From Chitinophaga pinensis (GTDB taxonomy: Bacteria > Bacteroidota > Bacteroidia > UKL13-3), in contig CAMDHZ010000005.1 of NCBI GenBank assembly GCA_945898275.1, forward strand, positions 62,001 through 126,000: a DNA stretch of 64,000 nt, written 5' to 3'. A program made the translations under genes and the position numbers. A model generated the notes under the pieces. That model saw nothing but the letters and a program-made list of their open reading frames with translations, was not told where the DNA came from and made no database searches. Positions 42,801 through 50,969 of this stretch are shown piece after piece (position 1 is the stretch's first letter; each line of letters begins with the position of its first letter).

Positions 42801-44202
42801 AAGGCCCGTATTAATGACGGCAGCAGTGGCTTCTTTGGGTTTCTTACCTATGGCTTTAAGCAATGGCGCTGGGGCAGAGGTGCAAAGACCTTTGGCCACA
42901 GTGGTAATTGGAGGTTTGCTCATCGCTACCTTGCTTACTTTGTTTATCCTTCCTATTTTATATGTTTGGTTCGAACGTAAAAAACACGCACCGCTACTAA
43001 CTAAGTTGTTAGTGATTGGACTGATAGGCTTTGGTTCAAACCAAAACTTAACAGCCCAACAACGCTTAACATTAGAAGAAGCCAAACTAATGTTGCAACA
43101 ACGCAATCCAAAACTTGAGGCTTCAAAATTGCAAACTTTATATGCCCAAAAAATAAGTAAGCAGGCGTATGCCATACCTCAGACCAATTTGAGTTTTGAA
43201 CGCGGGCAATTTAACAGTGCCTTTATCGATAACCGCTTTGATGTGTCGCAAAGCTTTGATTTTCCTACAATTTACAGCAGGCAAAAACAATTGTTGAAAC
43301 AAGAATGGGCCATTACGCAAACGCAACAAGTGCTCACAGAAAAAGAATTGATGTCAGAATTGAGCATTGCGTTTACTGAATTGCTAAAAATACAATCCTT
43401 AGAAAATTTATACCAAGAAGCAGATTCGCAAATGTTGCAATTGCTTTCCTTGGCCAATTTGCGCAACAAAGCTGGTGAAACTGATGTAACTGAATCAGCT
43501 TATTTAAGTCAACAACGTGCCGAGACTATATTGCAACTCAATCAATTATTGTCTGCAAAATTTGCCTACCAACTGCGTTTGCAATTGCTGTTAGATACTG
43601 AAACTATTTTTAGAGCAGTAGGTGATTTACAATTGCCCAAACCATTTGATAGTATTGCTTCTCCGCTTGGTATAACGGCAAAATTGCTTATAGAGCAAAG
43701 TAAACTAGCGCAAGCAAATTACCGCTTAGAAAAGGCAAAGTTATTACCTGATGTTTTGTTAGGTTATGGCAATTTATCTATCACTGGAGTTGGCAACGAC
43801 GACATTTATTATGGCGCTGATAAACGCTTTCAAACTTTTCAAGTAGGAGTTGGTGTTCCTTTATTTTTTGGTTCAAACCAAAACCGAATTGCAGCTGCAA
43901 AAATTGGTTTAGCAATTAGTGAAAAAAATCTAAGCTATGAATTAAAGCAACTCAATCATCAACAAATGCAATTGCTAGAGCAACTGCAAAGACAAGATAC
44001 TTTGTTGCAATATTTTAAAACAAACACCTTGGTTCAATCTATAAACTTAAGAGAGGCAGCAGATAAACAATATGCCTCTGGACAAATAAATTACCTTAGC
44101 TATATCATGCTCTGGAATCAGTACATGCAAACGCAAACGCGCTATTTGGCCATGGTTCAGACCTACAATGAAATCATTATTCAATTACAAAAAATTAATT
44201 AA
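39874..44202 (+). CDS. CusA/CzcA heavy-metal RND pump fused to a TolC-like outer-membrane factor
   Basis: This 1442-residue protein joins two parts of a metal-efflux complex. Residues 1 to about 1040 are a complete RND pump of the heavy-metal class (FTKLPIDAVPDITNNQV at the N-terminus, the TM4 stretch SLGALDFGLIVDGAVIIVEA with Asp/Glu of the proton relay, two periplasmic porter lobes, RPVLMTAAVASLGF). Residues about 1055-1442 resemble CusC/TolC: a signal-like helix (LLVIGLIGFGSNQNLTAQ), then LTLEEAKLMLQQRNPKLEASK and long coiled coils with NKAGETDVTESAYLSQQ. The frame is unbroken. Cut into two, both halves would be of usual size. It exports Cu, Ag, Zn, Co or Cd; which one cannot be told. Confidence 0.9.
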   Translation: MLNAIIQFSIRNKLIIGLFVVFLIGYGSYQFTKLPIDAVPDITNNQVLVITQSPSLGAPDIERLITFPIEQALSNIPGKIEIRSFSRFGLSLVTIVFNDETDVYWARNQVTERLSAVQSLIPENIGVPELGPATTGLGEIYQYVLRPKKGYEEKFDAQELRTLQDWIVRRQLLGIEGVADVSSFGGYLKQIEIAVDPAQLAAHGISLDEVYVAIQRNNQNEGGAYIEKGSNVLYIRTEGLITELDQLKQIAIKQSSSGTPLLLKDIAEVRTGHATRYGALVYNDEAEVAGAVIMMLKGANSNLVIKNVKEKIELIRQTLPEGVELEAFLDRTKMVNNAISTVETNLAEGALIVVFILVLFLGNLRAGFLVASVIPLSMLFAVIMMNLFGVSGNLMSLGALDFGLIVDGAVIIVEAVMHLLTQSKKLQGHSRFSKDRMDHEVGNAAGRMMNAAVFGQLIILIVYLPIFSLQGIEGKMFKPMAQTVAFALAGAFLLSLTYVPMMSALLLRNISHEPNFADRWMHKLETWYERQLQKAMQISKQLVIVLLLFFGLSIYVLTTLGGEFIPSLEEGDFAVETRVLTGSNLKVSIASSSAAAKVILEEFPEVEKVVTKIGSGEIPTDPMPIEAMDMMIILKDKKEWTSASNFNELAEKMSEALKAVPGVTFGFQYPVQMRFNELMTGARQDVVCKIFGENLDTLAHLGKHLGELSHNIEGAKDVYVESILGMPQIVVKYKRDVLAQYGLQIEDVNTIVNAAFAGKKAGLFFEAERRFDLVVRLSEANRRTEADIQDLLIPAQGHQFIPLRQLAEVEIINGPNQIQREDAKRRMIVGFNVRGRDVQSIVQDLQAQVKQKLKLPPGYYITYGGSFENLEAAKSRLAVAVPISLLLILVLLYFAFKSMRQGLLIYSAIPLSAMGGIFALALRGLPFSISAGIGFIALFGVAVLNGIVLVTEFNRQLQLPESTLKDAVINGSKLRLRPVLMTAAVASLGFLPMALSNGAGAEVQRPLATVVIGGLLIATLLTLFILPILYVWFERKKHAPLLTKLLVIGLIGFGSNQNLTAQQRLTLEEAKLMLQQRNPKLEASKLQTLYAQKISKQAYAIPQTNLSFERGQFNSAFIDNRFDVSQSFDFPTIYSRQKQLLKQEWAITQTQQVLTEKELMSELSIAFTELLKIQSLENLYQEADSQMLQLLSLANLRNKAGETDVTESAYLSQQRAETILQLNQLLSAKFAYQLRLQLLLDTETIFRAVGDLQLPKPFDSIASPLGITAKLLIEQSKLAQANYRLEKAKLLPDVLLGYGNLSITGVGNDDIYYGADKRFQTFQVGVGVPLFFGSNQNRIAAAKIGLAISEKNLSYELKQLNHQQMQLLEQLQRQDTLLQYFKTNTLVQSINLREAADKQYASGQINYLSYIMLWNQYMQTQTRYLAMVQTYNEIIIQLQKIN

Positions 44203-44203
44203 C

Positions 44204-45352
44204 ATGAAGTTTTTAAATCGTTATAAAAATAATATTGCTGCCCTAATGCTAAGTACATTTATTTGGGCTTGTGCCGACCCAAAGCCAGCTGCAGAAGCAA
44301 GTGAGGCTGCTGTATCGGATGAAGTTACAGTTGATTCGGTTCAAGCCAAGAACATAGGTTTAAGTTTAACTAGTTTTGAGGTAAAAGACATTCGCGCACA
44401 TATTAAGGTAAAAGGAAAAATAGATGTGCCTCCTCAAAACATGTACTCCTTAAGTTTACCCTTAGGTGGGTATTTAAAATATACCAAGTTATTACCGGGC
44501 ATGCATTTTAACAAAGGTGATGTAATTGCCTTAATTGAAGATCCCAAGTTTATTGAAATCCAACAGCAATATTTAATGGCAAAAAGTAAATTGCAATTGT
44601 TACAGGCAGATTTTGAAAGACAAAATACTTTGTTTGCTTCAAAAGCGGTGAGCGAAAAGGTGTTTCAGCAAGCCAAATCAGATTATCAATTGCAGGTGGC
44701 AAGCTTGCGTGGGTTAGAAGAACAGCTGAAATTAATAGGTCTGAACCCCGCCACCTTAACAACGGATAATTTATCTGGAACCATTCCTTTGCGCGCGCCA
44801 ATTAACGGCTTTGTGGGAAGGGTTAATGCTAACACAGGCAAGTACATTGCCCCAACAGATATTCTTTTTGAATTGGTAAATCCAGAAGATATACACTTAA
44901 GTTTAAATGTTTTTGAGAAAGACATCAATGAATTGGAGATTGGTCAAAAGGTTACTGCTTATACCAATGCCTCAAGCCAAAAAAAGTACAGTTGCGAAAT
45001 CATTTTAATTGGCAAGGAAGTGCTAGAAGACAACAGCATTAATGTACATTGTCACTTTGATTCTTATGACAACAGATTGGTGCCAGGCACATTTATGAAT
45101 GCCGAAATCAATAGGATTTACAAAGCTGCGCTTACCTTGCCCGAGACAGCTATTCAATATTGGGAAGCTAAGCCAGTGATTTTTATACAAGAAGGCAACG
45201 GATTTAAAATGCAAGCAGTTGAAGTGGGTGTTACAGACAATGGTTTTGTGCAAATCTTATCGCCACAAACTGCATGGTTAAAAGCAAAAATTGCCAATAA
45301 GGGCTCTTATGCTTTGCTGATGAAACTTAAGAATGCTGCTGAAGAAGAGTAA
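44204..45352 (+). CDS. RND periplasmic adaptor subunit (CusB/CzcB type) lipoprotein
   Basis: This protein of about 382 residues has a lipoprotein signal (MLSTFIWAC lipobox) and an HlyD-like layout: a barrel-sandwich hybrid (LPLGGYLKYTKLLPGMHFNKGDVIALIEDPKF), a helical hairpin (QQQYLMAKSKLQLLQADFERQ), a second lipoyl half (LRAPINGFVGRVNANTGKYIAPTD) and beta-barrel and membrane-proximal domains. It bridges pump and outer-membrane channel. The start is ATG 44204, 1 bp after the pump's stop; an upstream in-frame codon at 44168 would overlap the pump. The last 26 bp overlap the convergent FAD oxidoreductase gene. Confidence 0.92.
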   Translation: MKFLNRYKNNIAALMLSTFIWACADPKPAAEASEAAVSDEVTVDSVQAKNIGLSLTSFEVKDIRAHIKVKGKIDVPPQNMYSLSLPLGGYLKYTKLLPGMHFNKGDVIALIEDPKFIEIQQQYLMAKSKLQLLQADFERQNTLFASKAVSEKVFQQAKSDYQLQVASLRGLEEQLKLIGLNPATLTTDNLSGTIPLRAPINGFVGRVNANTGKYIAPTDILFELVNPEDIHLSLNVFEKDINELEIGQKVTAYTNASSQKKYSCEIILIGKEVLEDNSINVHCHFDSYDNRLVPGTFMNAEINRIYKAALTLPETAIQYWEAKPVIFIQEGNGFKMQAVEVGVTDNGFVQILSPQTAWLKAKIANKGSYALLMKLKNAAEEE

Positions 45353-46454
45353 GTAGGTTTTTGGCAACTTTACTGCCAATAGCCACTCCCATTCCATTTA
45401 AGCGAGCGCCTACATAAATGCGCTCGCTCACTTTTTTAACCAAAGGTTGTTTGTTACCGCCAAATGCCATAATGCCACTCCAATGATAGTCTACTTCAAA
45501 AGGTGTTTGGTAGAGAATGGTTTCTTGCAGGTGGTGGTTTAACTTGTTTAAAATGGTTTGGTTTGAACCAAATTCAGTGGTGGTTTCACCCTCAAAATCA
45601 AGGTTTCTCCCTCCTCCAAAAATGATGCGTTCGTGAATGTTTCTAAAGTAATAATAGCCTTCATCGAAGCTAAAGATACCTTTTACTTTTAGGTTTGAAA
45701 TGGGTTTGGTTACCAATACTTGACCTCTTCCGGGCTGAAGGTCTTCTTCAGGCAAAAAGCGTTTGGTAAAAGCATTGGTGCAAAGAAAAACTTGTTGCGC
45801 TTTAAAAGTAATTTGGTCGCAATTGACAAGCACCTTTAGGTTTTCTTCATCGATGCTATTGACATTTGTATTTGTAAATACTTGAACGCCTTTAGAAGTA
45901 CAAAGTGCCTGCAAGGCGTGCATCATTTTGCCTGTGTCTAATTGTCCTTCACAGTGGTTTTTAACAATGGTTTTTATGTGTTTCGGGTTGAACCCAAAGG
46001 CCTTAGTTGCAGCTGAATCTACGGAGAAAATTTCGTTGCCCAATAAGGGTTGTAGTAGTTGGTTGATGGCATCCATCTGTTGGAGAAAATCTATGTTTTG
46101 GTGATTAAATAGTAGCTCGAAACCACCATGTTTTTGAAAGTGTATGTTTTGATCGCCAAGCCTGTTTCTAAGGATTTGCAAGCCTTCTGTACGATCTTGA
46201 ATAAGGTTTAAAAAAGCTTCTTGCCCCATAAGTTTTAGGTCGTGCACCTTTTCGCTTAATGAGCCAATGCAGGCAAACCCTGCGTTTTTTGTAGAAGCAC
46301 CAGACGGTAAAATACCACGTTCGAGAATGGCTATTTTGGCTTTAGGGAAAGTATCGGCAAGCTCAACGCCAAGAGAGAGCCCTGTGATACCAGCACCTAG
46401 GATGAGGTAATCATAAGAAAGGAAAGAAGTTTTTTCCCAATAGCTAAATTGCAT
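45327..46454 (-). CDS. FAD-dependent oxidoreductase of the DAO (D-amino-acid oxidase/glycine oxidase) family
   Basis: This flavoprotein of 375 residues has the Rossmann dinucleotide motif YLILGAGITGLSLGVELA, then AILERGILPSGASTKNAGFACIG, and the DAO C-terminal region (VDYHWSGIMAFGGNKQPLV, IYVGARLNGMGVAIGSKVAKNL). It would oxidise an amine or amino acid. The exact substrate is unknown. It lies 3 bp downstream of the MocR-type regulator on the same strand, so it is probably co-transcribed with it and may belong to the same amino-acid programme as the divergent peptide operon. Its 3' end overlaps the metal-efflux adaptor gene by 26 bp. Confidence 0.85.
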   Translation of the reverse strand: MQFSYWEKTSFLSYDYLILGAGITGLSLGVELADTFPKAKIAILERGILPSGASTKNAGFACIGSLSEKVHDLKLMGQEAFLNLIQDRTEGLQILRNRLGDQNIHFQKHGGFELLFNHQNIDFLQQMDAINQLLQPLLGNEIFSVDSAATKAFGFNPKHIKTIVKNHCEGQLDTGKMMHALQALCTSKGVQVFTNTNVNSIDEENLKVLVNCDQITFKAQQVFLCTNAFTKRFLPEEDLQPGRGQVLVTKPISNLKVKGIFSFDEGYYYFRNIHERIIFGGGRNLDFEGETTTEFGSNQTILNKLNHHLQETILYQTPFEVDYHWSGIMAFGGNKQPLVKKVSERIYVGARLNGMGVAIGSKVAKNLLTLLQQHS

Positions 46455-46457
46455 AGT

Positions 46458-47939
46458 TTATTTAATTTGAAGCACTGCCTCCATGCGCAGTAATTTGTTT
46501 TTAATGATATTCTTTGAAATGGAACAATGCCCCATGATTAAGCCTTGTTCTTTCGGCTCAGAAATAAAACATTTGCTGTATGTATGTGCACTTAGGTTAT
46601 GTTGACTCAGTAGGTTTACCAAATCTTTATCTAGAAATTCATTTTCAAACTTTATCAAAGATTGCAAGCTCAAGCCTTCATTTGGATGAATGACTAAACC
46701 TGTTCCTTCGAAAATTTCATTAAATGTTTGCATGAAATACAGCTTTCTTTCTTTGGTAATAGCAATTAAGTTGTTAAGGTGATTATGCATTACTTTTTTC
46801 TCAATAAATTGGTTCAACACAAACTGAACCGATGGTGCCACAAAACGATGAGAATGTTTAAGCATGATTTCTAAGGGTAGCTTTAATTGGGGTGGAACAA
46901 TCATATACCCAATTCTCAAGGAGGGATGCAAGATGCGATTGAATGTACCTATGTAAATTGTTCTTTGTTTATTATCCAAGCTAAACAAGGATGGCAATGT
47001 GTTTTCCCAGTTATTTAGTTCATGTTCATAATCGTTTTCTATAATATAGGTTTTATGTTCATCGGCGTAATTTAATAGCTCAAGTCGCCTTTCTATAGGC
47101 ATTTTAACACCAGTAGGATAATGACAAGAAGGTGTTACGTGGATTAACTTTGGTTTATTTTTTAGTTTTTTGAGGACTGCTAAGCTTATCCCTTTTTTGT
47201 CTAAAGGAATACCCATAATTTTCGCCATCAAACCTTTGAATACTGCATGGACATTGGGAAAGGTTGGGTCTTCTAAACATACTGTTTCACCTGGGTTTAC
47301 CAACATTGTGCCCACTAAATACAAAGATTGTAATGAGCCGGATACAATGATAACCTGACTTGGGTCGCACTTGATATTTCTAGTTAAGGTTAAATAATTG
47401 GCAATGTTTAATTTTAATTTTTCAATGCCTGATGAGGGTGAATAAGATAAGTTAGAAAACTTCACCTCCTTCCAATACATATTGGTTAGGTTTTTCCACT
47501 GTGTAACTGGAAAAATATCTAAGGGTGGTAATCCCGGACTGAAAGCAAGATTTTCACTACTATTTGAAACATTGAAATCACTCAATCCTAAGAATGATTT
47601 TCCAATTTCTGAAAGCTGTGTGGTATCTACTTCCTTAACAATGTTTGTTTCCGCTGATTTTTCAAGCTTTGGCTTCACCAAATATCCCGAGCTTTTCATA
47701 GAAATTATTAAGCCATCAAAAATCAATATTTCATAAGCCCGCAACACTGTGCTTCTTGAAATACCTAGTTCTTTTGCTAATATCCTTGTGGGAGGCAGGA
47801 TTGAGTTTTCTGGTATCTCTAACTTAATAATTTGTTTAGAAAGTAACTTATATAATTGTATGTATAATTTGTCTCCCTGCTTTGCTTTGGGGAGGCCTTG
47901 CCGATACTCATCCAAAATTTTCTTTAAAAGAATAGGCAT
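46458..47939 (-). CDS. MocR/GabR-type regulator with Arg in place of the PLP-binding Lys
   Basis: This protein of 493 residues joins a GntR-type winged helix (LPPTRILAKELGISRSTVLRAYEIL, residues 49-73) to a class I aminotransferase-like domain (FSPGLPPLDIFP, SGSLQSLYLVG, VTPSCHYPTGVKMPIERR, IENDYEHEL, LRIGYMIVP). In MocR regulators a Lys in GTFSK binds PLP; here the sequence is GTFNR, with Arg335 (codon CGC at 46937-46935), so the usual internal aldimine cannot form. It may sense another ligand. It is divergent from the peptide-use operon. Paired ATACCA boxes (47943-47971) lie directly upstream, matching the box known for GabR. Confidence 0.88.
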   Translation of the reverse strand: MPILLKKILDEYRQGLPKAKQGDKLYIQLYKLLSKQIIKLEIPENSILPPTRILAKELGISRSTVLRAYEILIFDGLIISMKSSGYLVKPKLEKSAETNIVKEVDTTQLSEIGKSFLGLSDFNVSNSSENLAFSPGLPPLDIFPVTQWKNLTNMYWKEVKFSNLSYSPSSGIEKLKLNIANYLTLTRNIKCDPSQVIIVSGSLQSLYLVGTMLVNPGETVCLEDPTFPNVHAVFKGLMAKIMGIPLDKKGISLAVLKKLKNKPKLIHVTPSCHYPTGVKMPIERRLELLNYADEHKTYIIENDYEHELNNWENTLPSLFSLDNKQRTIYIGTFNRILHPSLRIGYMIVPPQLKLPLEIMLKHSHRFVAPSVQFVLNQFIEKKVMHNHLNNLIAITKERKLYFMQTFNEIFEGTGLVIHPNEGLSLQSLIKFENEFLDKDLVNLLSQHNLSAHTYSKCFISEPKEQGLIMGHCSISKNIIKNKLLRMEAVLQIK

Positions 47940-47942
47940 AAT

Positions 47943-47971
47943 TGGTATTTAAATATTTTAATAATTGGTAT
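47943..47971. promoter_or_regulatory. paired operator, ATACCA-N17-ATACCA (minus strand), MocR locus
   Basis: TGGTAT occurs at 47943-47948 and 47966-47971 as direct repeats, separated by 17 bp; each is preceded by AATT. The same pair with identical spacing is at 61136-61164. It lies between the MocR-type gene and the operon starting at 48045. Confidence 0.7.
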
Positions 47972-48044
47972 GCCAAATATACTCATTAGCCACATTACTT
48001 TGAATGTATCATTGAACTATTTGTTTAATCAAAAATTACTTTTT

Positions 48045-49982
48045 ATGAAAAGAATTTTATTTCTATTTTTATTTTCACTTTTATTGAGCGCAAATTCACA
48101 AGCTCAACTGATCATCAATGAAGTATTGTATGACCCATCCAATACGCTGTTGGAAGGAGATGCCAATGGAGACGGTTTTTACGACCAAACACAGGATGAA
48201 TTTATTGAGTTTGTAAATATTGGTACAACAAGTCTTAACCTCAGCGGCTATCAAATTTGGGATGATACCTTGATTGGCACCTTGGTTTATACCATCCCCA
48301 ATGGAACTATCATACCTCCTCAAGGTGCTTTGGTAGTTTTTGGCGGCGGTAAACCTGTTGGTTTATTTGGTGGTGCGCTTGTTTTAGCAGATACTGGGGT
48401 TTCTGGTTTGAGCCTAAATAACAGTGGTGAAGTAATCGTAATTAAAGACAGCTCAGGCAAAACGATTCTCATTTTTAACTCGGATGCATTGTCAAATAAT
48501 CCTAATGAATCATACACCAGAAATCCAGATTTAACGGGAGCATTTGTGCAGCACACCACTGTAAATATTTCTAAATTCACACCAGGTAGGAAGGTTAATG
48601 GAGGCAGTTTTATTACAACGCCAAGTAAACAAATCACTTTTAAAATAGATGTTAATGCTTTGTCTACTGCGGTTGATAGTGTGTTTGTAGTAGGAAATTT
48701 CAACCAATATTGCAATACCTGTAATCCTTTGACAGATGCCAATAAGGATGGTTTGTGGGAATTAACTTTGCCCCTTCCCAATGACACCCTAACCTATAAG
48801 TTTGCCTATAAATCTGGTGTTAATTATGTGCAAGAACAATTTACTAGTATAAGCATTTGTACGAAATTAGTAGGTTCAACCTTTTACAGAAATGCTATTA
48901 TAAAAGCAGATACATCCCTAAATTCAGTTTGCTTTGAATCTTGCGCACGTTGCATCAATCAATTGTCGTTAAAAGGAATTACAGATTTTATTACACCTGC
49001 AGCAGGCTCATCTGGTAAGGCAATTTATTTGGTTGCCGATGCTGCCATTCCAAATTTGAGTATTTATGGTTTAGGTATTGCAAATAATGGAGGTGGCACA
49101 GACGGCCAAGAATATCGTTTTCCAGCTATTTCAGTGCCGCAGGGAAGTCAGATTGTTTTGGCCAGAGACAGTGCTGCTTTGGCTACTTATATGAGTAGTT
49201 GTTGGTCGAAATTTACTGTTGTTTTGGTTGATACTTTTGGCGTTGTAAACCAAAATGGAAATGATGCTATTGAATTGTTTAGAGTAGGTGAGTCCATCGA
49301 AACCTTTGGGGATGTAAATGTAGACGGCTCTGGCGAAGATTGGGAATATACAGGCGCATGGGCTTACAAAAATGCCGCTAGTAAATGGATTGTAGGTGAT
49401 GTTAATTGCACTGATAGCAGCACAACCATTTTTGATTCAGATTGCATTTTTCCAATTTGTGAGGGTGCAAAAGTAAGCTCCATTGTGGTTTCAGGTCAAA
49501 ACAATGATTCTACCATTACCCTAAATAATGGAACCTTGCAAATGCTAGCAAATGTATTGCCTGCAGATGCAGAAAATAAAGATGTAACATGGTCTGTTAA
49601 CAATCCAAGTTTAGCTAGCATTTCTGCAACTGGATTATTAACTGCATTGGCAAATGGAACGGTTCGAGTAAAAGCAACTGCTAAAGATGGAAGTGGAATA
49701 GAGGGTAGTAAAAATGTTGTTATCACGGGGCAAAGTAATGGATTAGAAGGTGTTCAAAAAGTTAATTTAAAAGTATATCCAAATCCAGTTGAAAACTATT
49801 TAAGTATTAATTCTAATATGCCGATAGCGTCTTACGCCATCTATTCAATTCAAGGAAAACTGCTTATGGAAGGCCAAGTCATTGCTCAGCAAGTAGACAT
49901 GAGCAATTTGCAGCCAGGCATTTATTTGATAGATTTAAGCGTGAATTCACAATGGGTAAGGTATAAAGTGGTTAAAAATTAA
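48045..49982 (+). CDS. lamin-tail-domain surface protein with T9SS type A sorting domain
   Basis: This protein of about 645 residues begins with a signal peptide (MKRILFLFLFSLLLSANSQAQ). A lamin-tail-like domain (LIINEVLYDPSNTLLEGD and onward, to about residue 190) includes an Asp/Asn-rich loop GDANGDGFYDQTQDE that could bind calcium. A carbohydrate-binding-like module (VDSVFVVGNFNQYC), a second LTD-like part, a BIG2-like Ig domain (DVTWSVNNPSLASISATG) and the type A C-terminal signal (KVYPNPVENYLSIN to the end) follow. It would be displayed on the surface. I chose ATG 48045 for the signal peptide; the longer frame begins before the operator. It is the first gene of the peptide-use operon. 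Confidence 0.85.
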   Translation: MKRILFLFLFSLLLSANSQAQLIINEVLYDPSNTLLEGDANGDGFYDQTQDEFIEFVNIGTTSLNLSGYQIWDDTLIGTLVYTIPNGTIIPPQGALVVFGGGKPVGLFGGALVLADTGVSGLSLNNSGEVIVIKDSSGKTILIFNSDALSNNPNESYTRNPDLTGAFVQHTTVNISKFTPGRKVNGGSFITTPSKQITFKIDVNALSTAVDSVFVVGNFNQYCNTCNPLTDANKDGLWELTLPLPNDTLTYKFAYKSGVNYVQEQFTSISICTKLVGSTFYRNAIIKADTSLNSVCFESCARCINQLSLKGITDFITPAAGSSGKAIYLVADAAIPNLSIYGLGIANNGGGTDGQEYRFPAISVPQGSQIVLARDSAALATYMSSCWSKFTVVLVDTFGVVNQNGNDAIELFRVGESIETFGDVNVDGSGEDWEYTGAWAYKNAASKWIVGDVNCTDSSTTIFDSDCIFPICEGAKVSSIVVSGQNNDSTITLNNGTLQMLANVLPADAENKDVTWSVNNPSLASISATGLLTALANGTVRVKATAKDGSGIEGSKNVVITGQSNGLEGVQKVNLKVYPNPVENYLSINSNMPIASYAIYSIQGKLLMEGQVIAQQVDMSNLQPGIYLIDLSVNSQWVRYKVVKN

Positions 49983-50003
49983 GTATAACAAAATATGGCA
50001 GTC

Positions 50004-50957
50004 ATGAATATAAAGTTTAGAAATCTTGTTGCAATAGCTTTTCTGTTTGCCTTAAGTGCATGCAAAACAGAAGACGTTTTGCCCATCATAAAACCCGATT
50101 TAGGAAGTTTGGTGAGTTTATCTTTAAATGCCAATAATATTGCTGAAGCGGGCGGTACTGCCGAGTTAACTGCAACCTTGTCTAAAGTGTCAAGTATAAA
50201 TGTTGAAGTTAAATTGGCTTATTCAGGTAAAGCCACTTTGGAAAAAGATTTCAGTTCAAACCTTACCATTGTAATTGCTGCGGGAACGCTTTCAAATACT
50301 ACAACTCTTTTAGCTATTCAAGATACCTTGAAAGAAGGAGTAGAAGATGTTATTATTTCTGTTGATACGGTTTTTGGTGGTGGCGAAGACGGCACCCAAA
50401 TCATAGGCTTAAACATTGAAGATGATGATGCGCCTGCTTCTTTCAATTTATTCTTAAATGAAATTTTATATGACCCTTCAAATGCTGGTTTAGAAGGAGA
50501 TGCCAATGGTGATGGTGTTTACGCGCAAAATGAGGATGAGTTTCTAGAGCTCATCAACAATTCTTCTAAACCCATTGATGTAAGTGGCTTCAAAATATTT
50601 GATGCATCTGCTTTGTCTTCTAATACACCACGACATATTATCCCAAGCGGAACCATTATTCAACCGCTTAAGGCATTGCTAATTTTTGGAGGTGGCACAC
50701 CCACTGGAACTTTTGGTGGTGCAACAATTCAAAAATCTACTTCTGGAGATATGAATCTAAACAATGCTGGTGATTTATTAACCATTACTGATTCAGTTAA
50801 CAATGTTATCCTAACTTTTGACATTACTCCTTTGTCAGATAATCCTAACGAATCTTTTACGCGCAATCCAGATTTAATTGGAGCCTTCGAGCAACATTCA
50901 GCTTCAACCTCTTTGAAGTTTTCGCCAGGTACTAAAATTAATGGCTCACCTTTTTAA
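50004..50957 (+). CDS. lamin-tail-domain lipoprotein with Calx-beta-like domain
   Basis: This protein of about 317 residues has a lipoprotein signal (LFALSAC lipobox), a Calx-beta-like domain (residues about 35-145: NIAEAGGTAELTATLSK, ISVDTVFGGGEDG) and a lamin-tail domain clearly paralogous to that of the previous gene (FLNEILYDPSNAGLEGDANG, NPNESFTRNPDLIGAFEQHS). The domain appears to have duplicated within the operon. It is 21 bp downstream of the T9SS protein gene. I chose ATG 50004 (MNIKFRNL); an in-frame ATG at 49995 is possible. The function is unknown; binding of peptide or polymer substrates at the surface is a guess. Confidence 0.82.
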   Translation: MNIKFRNLVAIAFLFALSACKTEDVLPIIKPDLGSLVSLSLNANNIAEAGGTAELTATLSKVSSINVEVKLAYSGKATLEKDFSSNLTIVIAAGTLSNTTTLLAIQDTLKEGVEDVIISVDTVFGGGEDGTQIIGLNIEDDDAPASFNLFLNEILYDPSNAGLEGDANGDGVYAQNEDEFLELINNSSKPIDVSGFKIFDASALSSNTPRHIIPSGTIIQPLKALLIFGGGTPTGTFGGATIQKSTSGDMNLNNAGDLLTITDSVNNVILTFDITPLSDNPNESFTRNPDLIGAFEQHSASTSLKFSPGTKINGSPF

Positions 50958-50969
50958 TCAAAACACTTT

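Noticed and set aside
42588-43175. Open frame of 195 codons on the minus strand within the metal pump gene
   Set aside because: It is antisense to the strongly conserved RND/TolC fusion, has low-complexity composition and no family-like motif.
48320-48787. Open frame of 155 codons on the minus strand inside the lamin-tail protein gene
   Set aside because: It is a shadow of the plus-strand frame, which has clear domains and a signal peptide.
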